Assembly: GCF_004193775.1 (NCBI RefSeq)
Contig: NC_041002.1
Location: 36,615,112 to 36,679,111 of the forward strand
Direction: 5' to 3'
Length of the DNA: 64,000 bases
Source of the DNA: Glycine soja
Taxonomy: Eukaryota; Streptophyta; Magnoliopsida; Fabales; Fabaceae
The notes beneath the pieces were generated by a model that did not search any database, was not told the DNA's origin, and saw nothing but the letters and a program-made list of their open reading frames with translations. Positions 34,453 to 45,837 of the stretch are shown here, piece after piece; the stretch's first letter is position 1, and each line of letters starts with the position of its first letter. The translations under genes and the position numbers were made by a program.

Positions 34453-36229
34453 ATCTTTGTCTAGGTGATATTCTTTTGCTTCCTCTATCTTTTTGTTCGA
34501 TCAATTCACTTTAACTCCTTGTTCTTCATCTTATTCTCCATGTATATCCTCCATTGTCTTATGTTTTGATGTTGTTTAGAGTAGATTCAAAAAAATAAAC
34601 TGATTAAATCTTAGATCTACACTTGTTCTTGCATTTCTATGGTTCAAATTTTATAGATCTACTCTTGAATCATTTTTTTGTGTTGATTTTAGGTTCTATC
34701 ATTTTTCAGTCATAATATTCTTGTGCAGAACCTTTAGATCTAAATTTTTTTCCAAAATATTGATTAGAAAAAAAAAATCTAAGTATAAATAACTTAATCC
34801 ATGTTGTCTTAGAGTCATGTTTAGTCGTAATAATTGTCACATTATATTCTAAGTTTGTGTTGAATTTTGATTTTGTTGATTGAATTCTAGATACATTTGT
34901 TCATGTGTTCTTGTCATGCTTAGCCTATCTTTTGAATTTTGAGTCTAATTCATGCATGTTATTTAGTTCATAACATGTTCTAAATTAATTCCTAGAAGTA
35001 GTCTTGTTGTTGAACTTTTTTTTTTCTAAGTTTTCTACATGATGCCTATGAAGAAGTTGAGTTGTGGTGCTAAGTTATGTATGGATTTGTGAATAAAAAT
35101 AAGTCTGAAGTTTTCTTGAATTGTGTTATTCAAGACATTTCAGCATAAGAAAACGCAAATTTCAATTATCCAAGCCTTAAGCAACATAAACACTATTGGG
35201 AATTGGTCACTACTAATTTTGAGCTGAAATTTTTACTAAAGTTTCTAGACATCTAGACCAAAATTAGAAAAAAAAAACAAGTGATTTTGATAAAAGGAAA
35301 AAATACGAAAAAACACACAAGTTGGGAAGAAAATTAGTGTCCATGAAAAAAAAGTGAAAGAGAAGTGTGCTTGTTGTTTTGGCTCGAAATTTTTTCTATA
35401 ATTGGTACATATTTTATATTAATCTTAGTTATGAAATTTAAATTGAAAATTAGTGTGAAAACAAGTGCCAAAACAAGAGGTTTCTTGAGTCTTTTATTTT
35501 TTATTTTTTTTACTCTACTGTAGAGTCATTCTACGTTTTTCTTTGAGTCCTAGCTTGCTTTTATGTGCTTTAATTGTTGAATAATCCTTGAAAATTTGTC
35601 TTGCTAAAACTCTATTGGTTTAGCTTTCATTTAATTTTTTGGTCTTTGTTTATTTCTTGTCTCTTTGTTTCCTTGTTTGTGAGTTGTCATATAGAAAATT
35701 GGAAAGGAGGATTGATGTCATCCCTTGAAGAATTTGAGTCAAGAAGCAAAGGGCCAACCACCTTAAGAGCTACTGTACTAAGAAGCACTCCAAATTGAGT
35801 GAAACACCAAAGAGAGAACATCCACAAACATTGAGGACTTTTTTGTAACCTTGTAATTGGAAATTTACTTACCTTCATTGCTTTCAAATTTTGTAACAAA
35901 AAGGCATTTCATTGGAAGTGTGTTGGGAGCCTCCAATAGGGTACCAAACTTCCATTTGTGTGTAATAATTTTAGGCAATTTTTCCCTTAGGATAATGAGT
36001 GTTTTGTTAGGAACCTTAAATGTGGTCATCCAAAAACTTTTAGGATCCTCCTAGTTTACATTTCTTGCTTACTTTCATAGCTTATTTTCTTTACTAGCAT
36101 GCCTAGTTTATCTTGTTATTGCATAATACTTTTCTTCTTGCTTATCACGCTTATCTTGAGTTCTTTTGAACCCTAGATTTTACCTTTTTCAAACCCTCAA
36201 CAAGAAAGAACCACAACTTAGGAACCAAC
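34453..36229 (+). other. Leader of gypsy copy 2, with the Ogre empty site
   Basis: This non-coding leader is homologous to 2672-3872 plus 20505-20780. At 35914-35918 the GGAAG target occurs once, showing the pre-insertion state of the site occupied by the Ogre-like element in copy 1. Confidence 0.8.
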
Positions 36230-37018
36230 ATGAGTCATCATTTATCTAGTGTTAATGGTGAGGGTACTAGTTATAAGAACCCTCTATCTAGAATCTTAGA
36301 TGAGTTGAGTGCCCTCAAGTTATGGAGAGAAAAGAAAAAGGAAAAAAGAGGATAGAAATAAATCAAGATGAGAGGGAACAAACAAGGGAAGAAGAAAGAA
36401 GGAAAATACTAAAAGAATTAAGAAAAGAAAAGCATGCCTCCTATAGTAGTCATGACCCTTGCAAGAGCCTAAGTGAAGAACTTCGTGACTATTATGAAGG
36501 AAGGCATAGGTCACATCTTAGACCTCACTCCCATAGGATAGAAAAGGAAAGAAAGCCTCAAGTGGCTAACATTAACCTCTCATACTTCCATGGGAAGGGC
36601 AATGTAGAGGCTTACTTAGATTGGGAAATAAGGGTAGAGCAACATCATAAAAGGAAGTCTACTTCAAAATCTTATGGCCCTCACTCTTATCCAAAGAAAG
36701 ACCAAGGTCAAGGCATCTTAGGGGCGACACCTTCTAAGCCCAAAGATGATAAGGGGAAGACAATAGAAAAACAACCCCCTAAGGCTAGCATGCAAGAGAA
36801 GACTAGCTCTATAAAGTGCTTTAAATGTCTTGGAAGAGGACACATTACTTCTCAATGCCCCACCAAGAACACCATGACTATGAAGGGCCAAGACATTTAT
36901 AGTAGTCAAGATGATGCTATTACTTCACCTTCCTCTAGTGAAAGTGAAGAAACAAAAATGGAAGAATCTAGTGAAGAAATCTACCCCCAAGAAGAAGGAC
37001 AACCTTTAATGGTTAAAT
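36230..37018 (+). pseudogene. Internally deleted gag of gypsy copy 2
   Basis: An ATG at 36230 opens a frame (MSHHLSSVNGEG) that hits a stop near 36340; the rest is open in another frame from 36322. The product is Lys/Arg/Glu-rich, then NLSYFHGKGNVEAYLDWE. It jumps straight to IRVEQHHKRKSTSKSYGPHS, skipping the gag core that copy 1 retains; VEQ is present on both sides and could have guided the deletion. A normal zinc knuckle, CFKCLGRGHITSQC, follows with its His in place. The frame ends in an acidic Ser-rich tail. The protease is missing altogether. Confidence 0.78.
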
Positions 37019-37866
37019 AGGAGTGTAAGGAGGTAAGTGTCCCCTCCAAGAGATTAGCTAAGAAGGAAATTCATTTTGCAATAAAGACAAACATTAAAGA
37101 AACTTCCCCTCTTAGACAACCTCCACATCTTCTCCTTTGTAAAAAGACACTTATTAGCATTGCCACACCTCTTAGGCTTGAGATTATTCCTCAAGTAAAT
37201 GAGTTGTTGGATAGGGGTTTGGTTCGTAAGAGCTAAAATCCTTGTGCTTTGTTGGTTCCCAAAATAGGTATTACGAGGCACCAAATTCCTATGATAGGTA
37301 GTATGATGAATGTGTTGAGTGGTGCAACCTTCTTTTGTAAAATCACCCATGCATCCAACATCTTCATGATTCACATACATAGGGACTCATTAGGTAGGTT
37401 TGTTCTTATGGACACCTTAGGTGCTCATATGAGACACCTTAGGTTTGTCATACTTTTTGGTAAGAGTAATCAATATGAAAATATAAAAAAGGTACATTTT
37501 ATTGCATTACTTTTCTTAATTTTTTAAATAGTGATCAAGGGGTTCCCACGAACCCTAAAAGAATAAATGTCATTCTAGAGTGACCCACTCCACCAAGTAT
37601 ATGGGAAATTTGGGACTTCCATGACTTAACAAACTTTGACAAAAGGATTTTCTAATATTTTTCTATACATGTAGCACCACTCATTGAGTTGGTGAGAAAC
37701 CATGTTCCCTCATGGGAAGATGGTTAAGAAAGAGGGGCTTTTCAGACCTTACCCTACTCTAACATATCCAACACAACTAGCATATATGTTTTTATTCTTT
37801 TTATAGGTGTTGAGGAAAAAATCCCAGTGTTTCAAGAACCTCTGGATTTGAGGTCAAATCCTTTTC
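37019..37866 (+). pseudogene. RT scar of gypsy copy 2
   Basis: Translation shows LLDRGLVRKS, then LVPKIGITRHQIPMIGSMMN, VLSGATFFCKITHASNIFMI and RDSLGRFVLM, with the same missing internal blocks as copy 1. It continues in broken frames to the polypurine tract. The protease and most of the linker are gone in addition. Confidence 0.75.
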
Positions 37867-37879
37867 AAGGGGGAAGGGA
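37867..37879 (+). promoter_or_regulatory. Polypurine tract of gypsy copy 2
   Basis: AAGGGGGAAGGGA lies directly before the 3' LTR. Confidence 0.85.
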
Positions 37880-38872
37880 TGATGCAGTCTTACCCCCCAA
37901 GGGCATTGGATAGAAGACTCCAAGAAGATTGGGTTAGAGCTGCTAAAGAAGGCCCTAGGGTTCTCATAAGCCTTAGGGTAGATTTTTGGCCCATGGGCTA
38001 CGTATGAGCTCACTTATCTTTGTACATATTAGATTAGGGTTTCAATATTTTTGGGCCTTGTATTTAGGGCTCCATAATGTAGGGAGGGTACCCTAATAAT
38101 GTAGGATTTTTCAGTCCTTGTATTTTAGGGCACCTAGACTAGTTTTGTATTAGGGGTAGTTTTGTAATTTCACACGCATTAAGTGCATTATTTGATGTGT
38201 GTGTGTTGGGAGAGAAATTTAATTGAATTGGGAGAAGTCCAATCAAATTAAATTTTGGGCCTTCCTAAGGGGAAGGTGAGCATTTGCTTGCTACACCTCA
38301 TTACCACATTATATAATCACACTTTGTGTATGTCTTTCATGATTTACATGCCTCATGACACCTAAGCACACTTAGTGGAGAATCTTGGACTTGATCTTGG
38401 ATTAGTGGGCTGAACCATAACTAAAATTCACTAATCATAATTAGTGAAAATTTGGCTCCTAAATTTGGCTCCACAAATTCAAATTCAAATTCAAATTCAA
38501 GTGAAAGTTGTATAGAAATTCAAATTTCCCTCCAATTTTGTGTGACACTTAGGCTATAAATAGAGGTCATGTGTGTGCATTTTTTCAACTTTGATCATTT
38601 AAGAATTACACTTCAAAGTTCAAACCTCATTTGAGGCACTAAATTTCATGCTCCTTCTCTCCTTCTCCCTCCACTCATCTTCTCCTACCTTTAAGCTCTT
38701 ATCCATGGCTTCCTATGGTGGTGAGCTTGTTCTTGACTCATCTTCTCCTTGAAGTGGCATCTCCAATCATCTTTCTTCCTTCTCCATTCTGCTGCCATTG
38801 ATCTTCAAGAAGAAAAAGACTCCATTGATGAAGAAGATACAAGGCCTACAAGCTCCACATGGAGCTACATCA
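37880..38872 (+). repeat. 3' LTR of gypsy copy 2 (subtype A)
   Basis: It runs from TGATGCAGTCTTACC to GGAGCTACATCA and is 993 bp long. A TATA box is near 38555. It is longer than the 5' LTR by small insertions, for example GGGCCTTCCTAAGGGGAAGG near 38256-38275. Confidence 0.9.
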
Positions 38873-39489
38873 ACTTTTCACCACCTGAACACAACACAAC
38901 ATGGGATTCCACAGACATCAAATACCTTCTCACTGGCCACAAGCCTCCTCAATAAAGCAAACTTCTAGCCTAATATGTTTAATAGTTCTTTTAGCATTTG
39001 GACCACTTAAATGAGTCTCCAACAAGAAAATCATTGAAGAATGATACTCGCTCATTAAATCTTTAATAAGATTTGCAAATCCTTTATTAGAGGTACCCCT
39101 AAAGTTCTAATAAATAACATTCATCATAACTAGTTGTTATTTGGGACCATCACTGTCCTAGAAACAATTGTTTGACCCAGATCTTGATTTTCAGTTTCCA
39201 TGGCAGTAGCAACCACCTCCATATTTTCCACTTCACCAGAGCTTCCTTTAAACCATTAACCAGACGTAAAAGCCCCATCGAAATAATTCTTTTATCACTG
39301 AGCATAAACAAATTGCATTGCTTCTGCATTCGAAACGATAACATTTTTTCCCATAATGCTTTAATAATTTGATGTAGCAAACACAAAGATTTCTCTTGTC
39401 TCTAGTAAGAATTGAATCAATCTCAACTCTTCTTCTCTATCTTTCTAGATCACCAAGCTTGAATTCACACCAGCCTTGCTCAAACAGGT
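38873..39489 (-). pseudogene. L1 ORF2 start, endonuclease domain
   Basis: On the minus strand from 39124 the frame reads MNVIYQNFRGTSNKGFANLI, then FLLETHLSGPNAKRTIK and later CLWNPMLC. This is the start of a plant L1 ORF2 apurinic-type endonuclease (the NCRG motif is NFRG here; the catalytic Glu in LLETH is present). Stops occur near 38940. ORF1 tail sequence precedes it at 39489-39130. The domain would nick target DNA. Confidence 0.75.
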
Positions 39490-40406
39490 TGATGTAAGCT
39501 TCCTTGTGAAACTTCTATGGAGGCTGAATCTTTGAGCTTCAATAAGGTCCTTCAATGATGATTTTCCACCATGGAGATGCAGCGGAAGATAAAAGAGAAG
39601 AGGTGAGAGAAGGCGCCATCCACTCAGGAATAAGCCATGGAAGGAGGAGTTTCACCACCAAAAGAGTGCCTTGGATAAGAAGCCTAGAGAGGAAGCTTCA
39701 ATGGAGGAAAAGAATGAGAGAGAGAGGGGAGGCGGAGCACGAAATTGATGGAGAAAAAGGGGGAGAGAAGTTGAACTTTGAAGTGTTTCTCACAAGTTTC
39801 TCATTCATCAAAGTTACAACAAGTGTTACACATGGTTCTATTTATAGCCTAGGTAGCTTCCATGAGAAGCTTCCTTGAGAAACTTCCTTAAGAAACTTCT
39901 TTTAAGAAGCTTCCTTGAGAAGCTAGAGCTTAGCTACACATACCCCTCTAATAACTAAGCTCAACTCCTTGAGAAGCTTCCTTGAGAAACTTCCTTGAGA
40001 AGATTCCTAGAGAAGCAAGAGCTTAACTACATACACCCCTCTAATAGCTAAGCTCACCTCCTTGACATGAGAAGCTAGAGCTTAGCTATACACACCCCTT
40101 ATAATAGCTAAGCTCACCCTCATGTCAAAATACATGAAAATACAAAAAAGTTCCTACTACAAACACTACTCAAAATACCCTGAAATACAAGGCTAAAACC
40201 CTATACTACTAGAATGGCCAAAATACAAGGCCCAAAAGAAGGAAAAACCTATTCTAAAATTTACCAAGAAGAATGGACCCAACCTTGGCCCATGGGCTCA
40301 GAAATTTACCCTGAGGTTCATGAGAACCCTAGGGCCTTCTTTAGCATCTCTAGCCCAATCCTCTTGAAGTCTTCTATCCAATACTCTTGGGGGTAGGATT
40401 GCATCG
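39490..40406 (-). mobile_element. Solo LTR of the gypsy family (subtype B)
   Basis: The minus strand runs from CGATGCAATCCTACCCCCAA (first base T in relatives) to AAGCTTACATCA, 917 bp. Flanks are CAGGT (39485-39489) and CAGGC (40407-40411), a TSD with one mismatch. TATAAATAG is on the minus strand at about 39838-39846. It has at least three of the AGCTTAGCTAnnAGAGG units seen at 2182-2300 and many AAGCTTCTCAAGGAAGC-type palindromic words. Confidence 0.85.
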
Positions 40407-40471
40407 CAGGCCTTCATTACATTCTTTTCTTTCAAGATTGAACCACTTTTGTTGACTTTGGCCCCTTAGAA

Positions 40472-40480
40472 AAGACTAAC
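40472..40480. repeat. 9-bp TSD of the MULE (left)
   Basis: AAGACTAAC is identical to 52533-52541; one further A matches on the outer side. Confidence 0.93.
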
Positions 40481-40930
40481 GCAATTGCATGGTGCACCTA
40501 GAACAAATTCTTGTACACCAAGCATTTTAAGTGAAGTGGCCAAATTGCCCTTCACTTAAAAATTTAAAAGTTCTTCCTCTCCTCTCCCTCACCCTACCTC
40601 GATGTGTTGGTGTGCTCTTTCTTCTTCATTTTTGCTTGTTCTTCTCACACCGACAACACCACGTCGTTGGTACCTCTGTTTTCTTGTTGCCGCCAGTCCT
40701 CCACCACCGCTGTCGTCGTGAGTCCCTTTGTCTGTAATTTGCTTTGTTTCCTAAAAATGAGATTCGATAGCAGATTCGGAATCCATATAATGCATACAGA
40801 TTGTCAATCCGTGTGCATTATACAAACTTCCAATTCGTATAATGCATAGAATTAGCAATCCGTATAATCCATACGGATTGTCAATCCATGTAATCCATTC
40901 GAATTGTTAATCCGTAAGGATTACTTTATA
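40481..40930. repeat. MULE left terminal and subterminal region
   Basis: The terminal repeat is followed by a pyrimidine-rich zone and then, from about 40770, repeated words of the type GGATTGTCAATCC and ATCCGTATAATGCATACGG, each a near-palindrome. The right arm has the same order in mirror image. Confidence 0.8.
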
Positions 40931-41710
40931 AATAAATAATTTATATTTTTAATATGTATTTATTTAATTAATTATAATTTGTGTTTTGAAGTTAGTTTTT
41001 AATAATTAATTTATTCAATAAATAATTCACTTACAAATTTTGTTTACTTAAAAATGAATGTATAAATATTATTTTTATTTATTTATTTTTAAAATATAAT
41101 TAATTTAATTATATTTGATATTTAAAATATTTTTTATAAATTTTTTAAATAAAAAAATTCCAATCTTTTATAAGTATATATTTTACAATTTAGTTAGACA
41201 AGAAAAGCTAATATTGTATATGACAAATTTTTTTATTGATATGGTTGTATAAATATTATTACGCTAATAGTATTAAATATGTATATAAATACTGTTTGGA
41301 AATAAAAAATTATAATTTCTTCATTTGTTTATAAATATAGTCGTATAAATATTATAACACTAATAGTATTAAAATGCTAATTTGTAAAAAAATGAAATAG
41401 TCATTTATTAGAAATAAAAAAATAAAATTGTACTAAGATTTTGATCAAATATTTTAGTTAACTAGAATTAGTGGTGTGAAGTTTATAAGTTTTAAAAAAG
41501 AATTTCTATACCGACTTATGAATATATATATATATATATATATATAAGTATTAAAAAATAATAAAATATTTATTTATGAACTATTAAATAGTAATTTTTA
41601 AATCTTTTAAATAAAATTTATTTATTAGTCAATTTGTTAGTTAGTTTATGAAATTCAACTATTATATGAACGATGACATTAATTGTTATTTCTATTTAAA
41701 TTCATAGATT
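40931..41710. other. AT-rich region upstream of the MULE PMD gene
   Basis: It is very AT-rich with an uninterrupted TA run at about 41522-41546. No gene is visible. It is the likely promoter and leader of the following gene. Confidence 0.4.
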
Positions 41711-43697
41711 ATGGTTCGGGCTTTAGACAATGTTATAGGAAGAGCCTTAGGGAGACAAGTTAATGGTGATGCGGAAGAAGCCCATCAGCGTTAAAGGTCG
41801 ACAACATCTACACGTAGACAACAAGAAGTTGTAGCTATTGTTGAGGATGTTGAGCGTGTGGATCATCCAGCTGACGAGGTTCATGAGCAGCCTCAGGAGC
41901 CAGTTGCTGATGATATACGTGCTGATACACAGGATTTTCCAAGCAGGAGCCACGGTACATTAGTTTTGATGAATTATGTTTATCATGTGGCCGCCACAGT
42001 TTGGGCAAGAGAGGTACTTATTACTTGAATTATATAATATTTGAATAACTATTTTTCATTTAACCTAAATTAATTAATTTTATTTTTTTCAAGAGCGTCC
42101 TAAGTTTAAGTTGGTCTCTCATGGGAGGAAGGTACAAAAATTTGGAATGCCTGCACCAGAGTTGAAGGCACAATAAATGCCATAGGATTAAGTCATCTGA
42201 TTGCATGTTCCTTGAACACTAGTGATAGGGGACTTATATCTGCTTTTGTGGAGAGGTGGCACAAGGAAACTAGTAGTTTCCATCTTCCAGTAAGAGAGGT
42301 CACTATCACCTTCGATGATGTGGCATTGTTGTTATATCTACCCATTATAGGCGCCTTCCATACTTTCGATGATCTTGATGTAGACCAAGTCATGGACTTA
42401 ATAGTTGAGTTTCTTGAAGTCAATACACAAGAAGCAAAAGATGAGACATTGCAAACCAGAGGGGCATATGTTCGGCTAGCCTGGTTGCGAGACATTTATC
42501 GTAGAAAATGTGACGCGGGACAGTGGACCGTAGCAGCTCGAGCATATTTATTGCATCTAGTAGGTTGCACATTGTTTGCTAATAAGAGTGTCACACACGT
42601 GCATGTGGTATTCTTGGACGCATTTCGTGACCTCAGCTAATATGGAAGCTATTCATGGGGAGCGGCTACACTAGTCCATATTTATGACAATTTGAATGAT
42701 GCGACAAAGAATTCTGCCATGCAACTTGCCGGATATATCACATTGCTACATGTAATTATAATTTTGTTTAACTTCAATTATTAATTTTATAGTTTATATT
42801 TACAATTGATTAGAATTTTTTTTTGTTTTTTTAAATATATGCGGTGTTGGATCTATGACATTTCCGTACTTCCATGTGCTTGTCGATGGAAGTCTGGGAA
42901 AGAATTATCGGGGTCAACATATCGTAAGCACTTGGATAGATTGATGGTCGATGTTGTCTGCTAGATTCCTTATGGTGATCATCATTCATACAGAGAATTT
43001 GAGCTCATCTCGTTATTTTCCAGACAAATTAGATAGGGTTCATGTATTGTGATACACCGACCAGAGAGGGTAATGCAATAATTTGGTTAAGTGCAAATCA
43101 TTCCTCCACACCTTGCTACTCCATCTTTATCTATAGAGGAGATTGATGATAGATGGATTAAATTTTCTGAATACCTTACACCGATGGGACAATTTTGTAT
43201 TGCTCCTAGACAATGTGCAGCAGATTACATGGAGTGGTTCTATATGTTATCTCATCCCTTCACAAGTCTAACGTAGCATGTGGATCCTCCTAGACATCCA
43301 CCTGTCGTGCATGATGATACATTTATTGTACCAGATCCTCCTTAGTAGTCCATCAATGCAACAACTATGCCTAAACCACCTGCACCTACTGATGTAGACA
43401 TGCCTCGACATGCAGTGGTATAATATAATTTGAATTCACTGTTACTCATTTTATGTGTCATGCATTCAATAATTACTTTTTACCTTGTTTTCAATGTAAT
43501 AGGACGCTTGCCAACGGATAATAGAAAGGTTGGAACACTTGATCAACATGAGGACGATTATTGTTGGAACTGAAGCATACACTCTGACCAAAGAGTGCCT
43601 GAGAATTGCTAGGGGTGTCATTAAGAAACATAATGTTTATGTTCAATAAGAAGAAGGCGGCATACATCGGACACATGAAGATTCTTGGGATTGATTA
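41711..43697 (+). pseudogene. Plant mobile domain (PMD/MAIN-like) gene inside the MULE
   Basis: Exon-like blocks in order: 41711-42013 (MVRALDNVIGRALGRQVNGD, an Arg-rich start), 42093-42752 (FVERWHKETSSFHLPVREVT, LLLYLPIIGAFHTFDDL, AYVRLAWLRDIYRRKCDAGQ, ARAYLLHLVGCTLFANKS, SYSWGAATLVHIYDNL), about 42840-43270 (ending in YMEWFYMLSHPF) and 43502-43697 (KECLRIARGVIKKHN). The FHLPVGEMTITLDDV-type core and the LGCTLFANKS motif are hallmarks of the plant mobile domain, found in MAIN/MAIL proteins and in proteins labelled phosphatase 7 long-form homologs. Stops at about 41793 and 42638 and later frameshifts inactivate it. PMD genes inside MULEs are known; the family's biochemical role there is unclear. 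Confidence 0.82.
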
Positions 43698-43844
43698 ACT
43701 TGTATAGCAAATATGTATGCAATATTCCTGAACAATGTTTAGTATTTGCTATTATTTGACAACCAAGTATGTCATGACTAAGGTTTTAATTTGTGTTTAT
43801 GTAGTATGTGAATATTAAGTTATTGACCTAACTACAATATGTTA

Positions 43845-44170
43845 AACCCTAATTCGTAAAATAAGTAAACCTTATACACAAAATCCATAAACCATAAACC
43901 CTAAAATAAGTAACCTTAAACCCTAACTCATTAACTAACTAAACCATAAGCCTTAGACCATCAACCATAAACCCTAAACCCTGACGTAACTACGACTTAA
44001 ACCCTAACAACTAACTCTTAACTAAGTAAACCCTAAACAGTGAATTCAGTTAGCCCTAACCCATACAACCTAACAGTGAAATATATCAACTCTAACACTT
44101 ACCCTAGGTAAGCCATAAACTCTGAGCACCAAGCCTTAAGACCTAAACCCTATACACCAATCCTAAATCA
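43845..44170. repeat. Telomere-like AAACCCTAA motif cluster between the MULE genes
   Basis: Roughly ten scattered AACCCTAA, AAACCCTAAA or AACCATAAACCCT words occur within 325 bp between the two convergent genes. They are degenerate, not an array. Confidence 0.6.
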
Positions 44171-44235
44171 ACAAAGTGTGTTGTCAACCTCATCAAATTT
44201 GTATACTATTGCATTCTACTAATATAAGGTATAGG

Positions 44236-44913
44236 TCACTGCTTTGCATGATAATAAAAATGTATTGACCATAACAAAGCTGCTAGCGGTAAAGAACAAC
44301 TGTCTTTTAGAATTACTTGTTGCATAGGCACATACACATTCAAAATGATCACAGAACAATCTCTTGGTGGTTGACTTCTAAGAGGAAAAAATGTCATGCT
44401 TTGTTGAAGAGAAAGAGAAACAAGGATGACATTATACCTTAATGCAATCACATAACCCATGCCGGTTATATTCATCCACTTATCCATGGTAACCTGCACG
44501 TAACAATTTTAATTAGAGTTATTAAAAGCAAAATTAATCCATCAAGACATAACAAAAACCTTATATACCATGGATAATCCATCAACAAGTAGCGACCACT
44601 TTAACTCCTCAAATCTGTCTATGCCACCAAGCAGGTTGATATACTCATGAAACCATTTTGCAAGTTCTTTAAGCAAATGGTTACAAACCGAAGACCATGA
44701 ATCTTCACCCATACCTAATAAGGCAGCAATTGCACGATATCCACAATTACCATCAAGTTTGACATCGACAATGTTTTCAATGAAATTATGAATGCATGGA
44801 TCAAATTGATCCAACATGGGCATGTTCCTTCTTGGTTTTGGTTGTTCAAATTATGATGCAGCCCATTTGACTGAGGAATTGCTATTTTTCATAGAATGCG
44901 ATGCATCCACATA
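44236..44913 (-). pseudogene. MULE transposase, C-terminal OTU-protease-like part
   Basis: The minus strand reads EYVDASHSMKNSNSSVK at the insertion edge, then MLDQFDPCIHNFIENIVDV and LDGNCGYRAIAALLGMGEDS. DGNC is the OTU catalytic Asp-Gly-Asn-Cys box. It continues with HLLKELAKWFHEYINLLGG and, after a small break near 44540, DKWMNITGMGYVIALRYNVI and FFPLRSQPP. It ends with LKDSCSLPLAALLWSIH. The segment that in related proteins carries the catalytic His (NHFVQV) reads VPMQQV here, so the triad appears broken. OTU enzymes cut ubiquitin chains. This is the 3' continuation of 49408-51427, separated by the solo LTR. Confidence 0.8.
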
Positions 44914-45837
44914 CTCTCTGTGACACCCTCTACCCTGACATACATATAAATAAATAAAACATATAAAAATATTTATCAACAAATTCATGTGGATAAAATG
45001 TTCACATTCACTTCACTATTACCAAATAAGACTTATTAAAAACATATTCGGCTCAAAACAAGGCCGTCAAAGTTTACAAAAAAAAATTTGTTAAATTAGT
45101 GAGGTAAAATAAAATAAAATAACATCATGCAATTAAAATAAAAACTCATCCCCAATGTCACATCCTATCAGAGCATTGTGTCCAAACGTCCTCTGGCACG
45201 AGGTTCTTTAAAGTCATCCACCTAGTCATCTGCTCCCACAAACACAAAGTTCGAGATCATCACAGGATCCAAACACAAATAGCACATAGGGAGTGAGTTA
45301 TCACACAAAAAAAACAAAAAGAAAAACAAATAAACAAGACGTAATCAAAATAAATTATGGAAATATTTATAACATAACTCAACTTAATACAACCCACATC
45401 ACTTCATCACTTTATCCTTAAAATTCGTTTTTAAATCACTAATCACATTACACATGAATCAAACACTTGAGTCAAGACGCAATAACACTCATCAATTTCA
45501 TAATAAACAATTAGCAAGCATTATGCAACAATTATACTAAGACTCAAGCCTACATGCAATGTGGTACCATGTCAGTGAAAAACCACCCTGGGGCGCTTAG
45601 GAGTACATAACAAGACACACCACACAATTGGTATGTCAGGTCACTCTCACTAAGTAAAATCATAAGGTGACCAGTCAGGGTCACTCCATTTTGTGAGAAT
45701 GCTCCAATCATATGGGATCAATATAGGCTTAAAGGAGCACTCAAACCGAGTGTCTTTACCCCCAAAGCCTAAACTCCAAAGAATTCGTCAGGGCCTCACC
45801 TTCCTGATTCAGGTCCAACCCCTCAAACAATTTTTTT

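Larger units (their letters stand above)
33510..38872 (+). mobile_element. Non-autonomous Ty3/gypsy element, copy 2, in the L1 endonuclease
   Basis: The element has a 5' LTR (33510-34437), a tRNA-Met-type primer site (34440-34452), a leader, shortened gag, an RT scar, a polypurine tract (37867-37879) and a 3' LTR (37880-38872). It is the uninterrupted sister of copy 1 and shows the Ogre empty site (TTGGAAG-TGTGTTGGG, 35912-35927). No TSD is visible (left flank TGAAA, right flank ACTTT), although the L1 frame continues on both sides with little loss. Confidence 0.85.

Noticed and set aside
42193..42495. Minus-strand open frame opposite the PMD gene
   Set aside because: It is a shadow of the PMD coding strand.
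43845..44170. True interstitial telomere array
   Set aside because: Words are scattered and degenerate, not a 7-bp tandem array.
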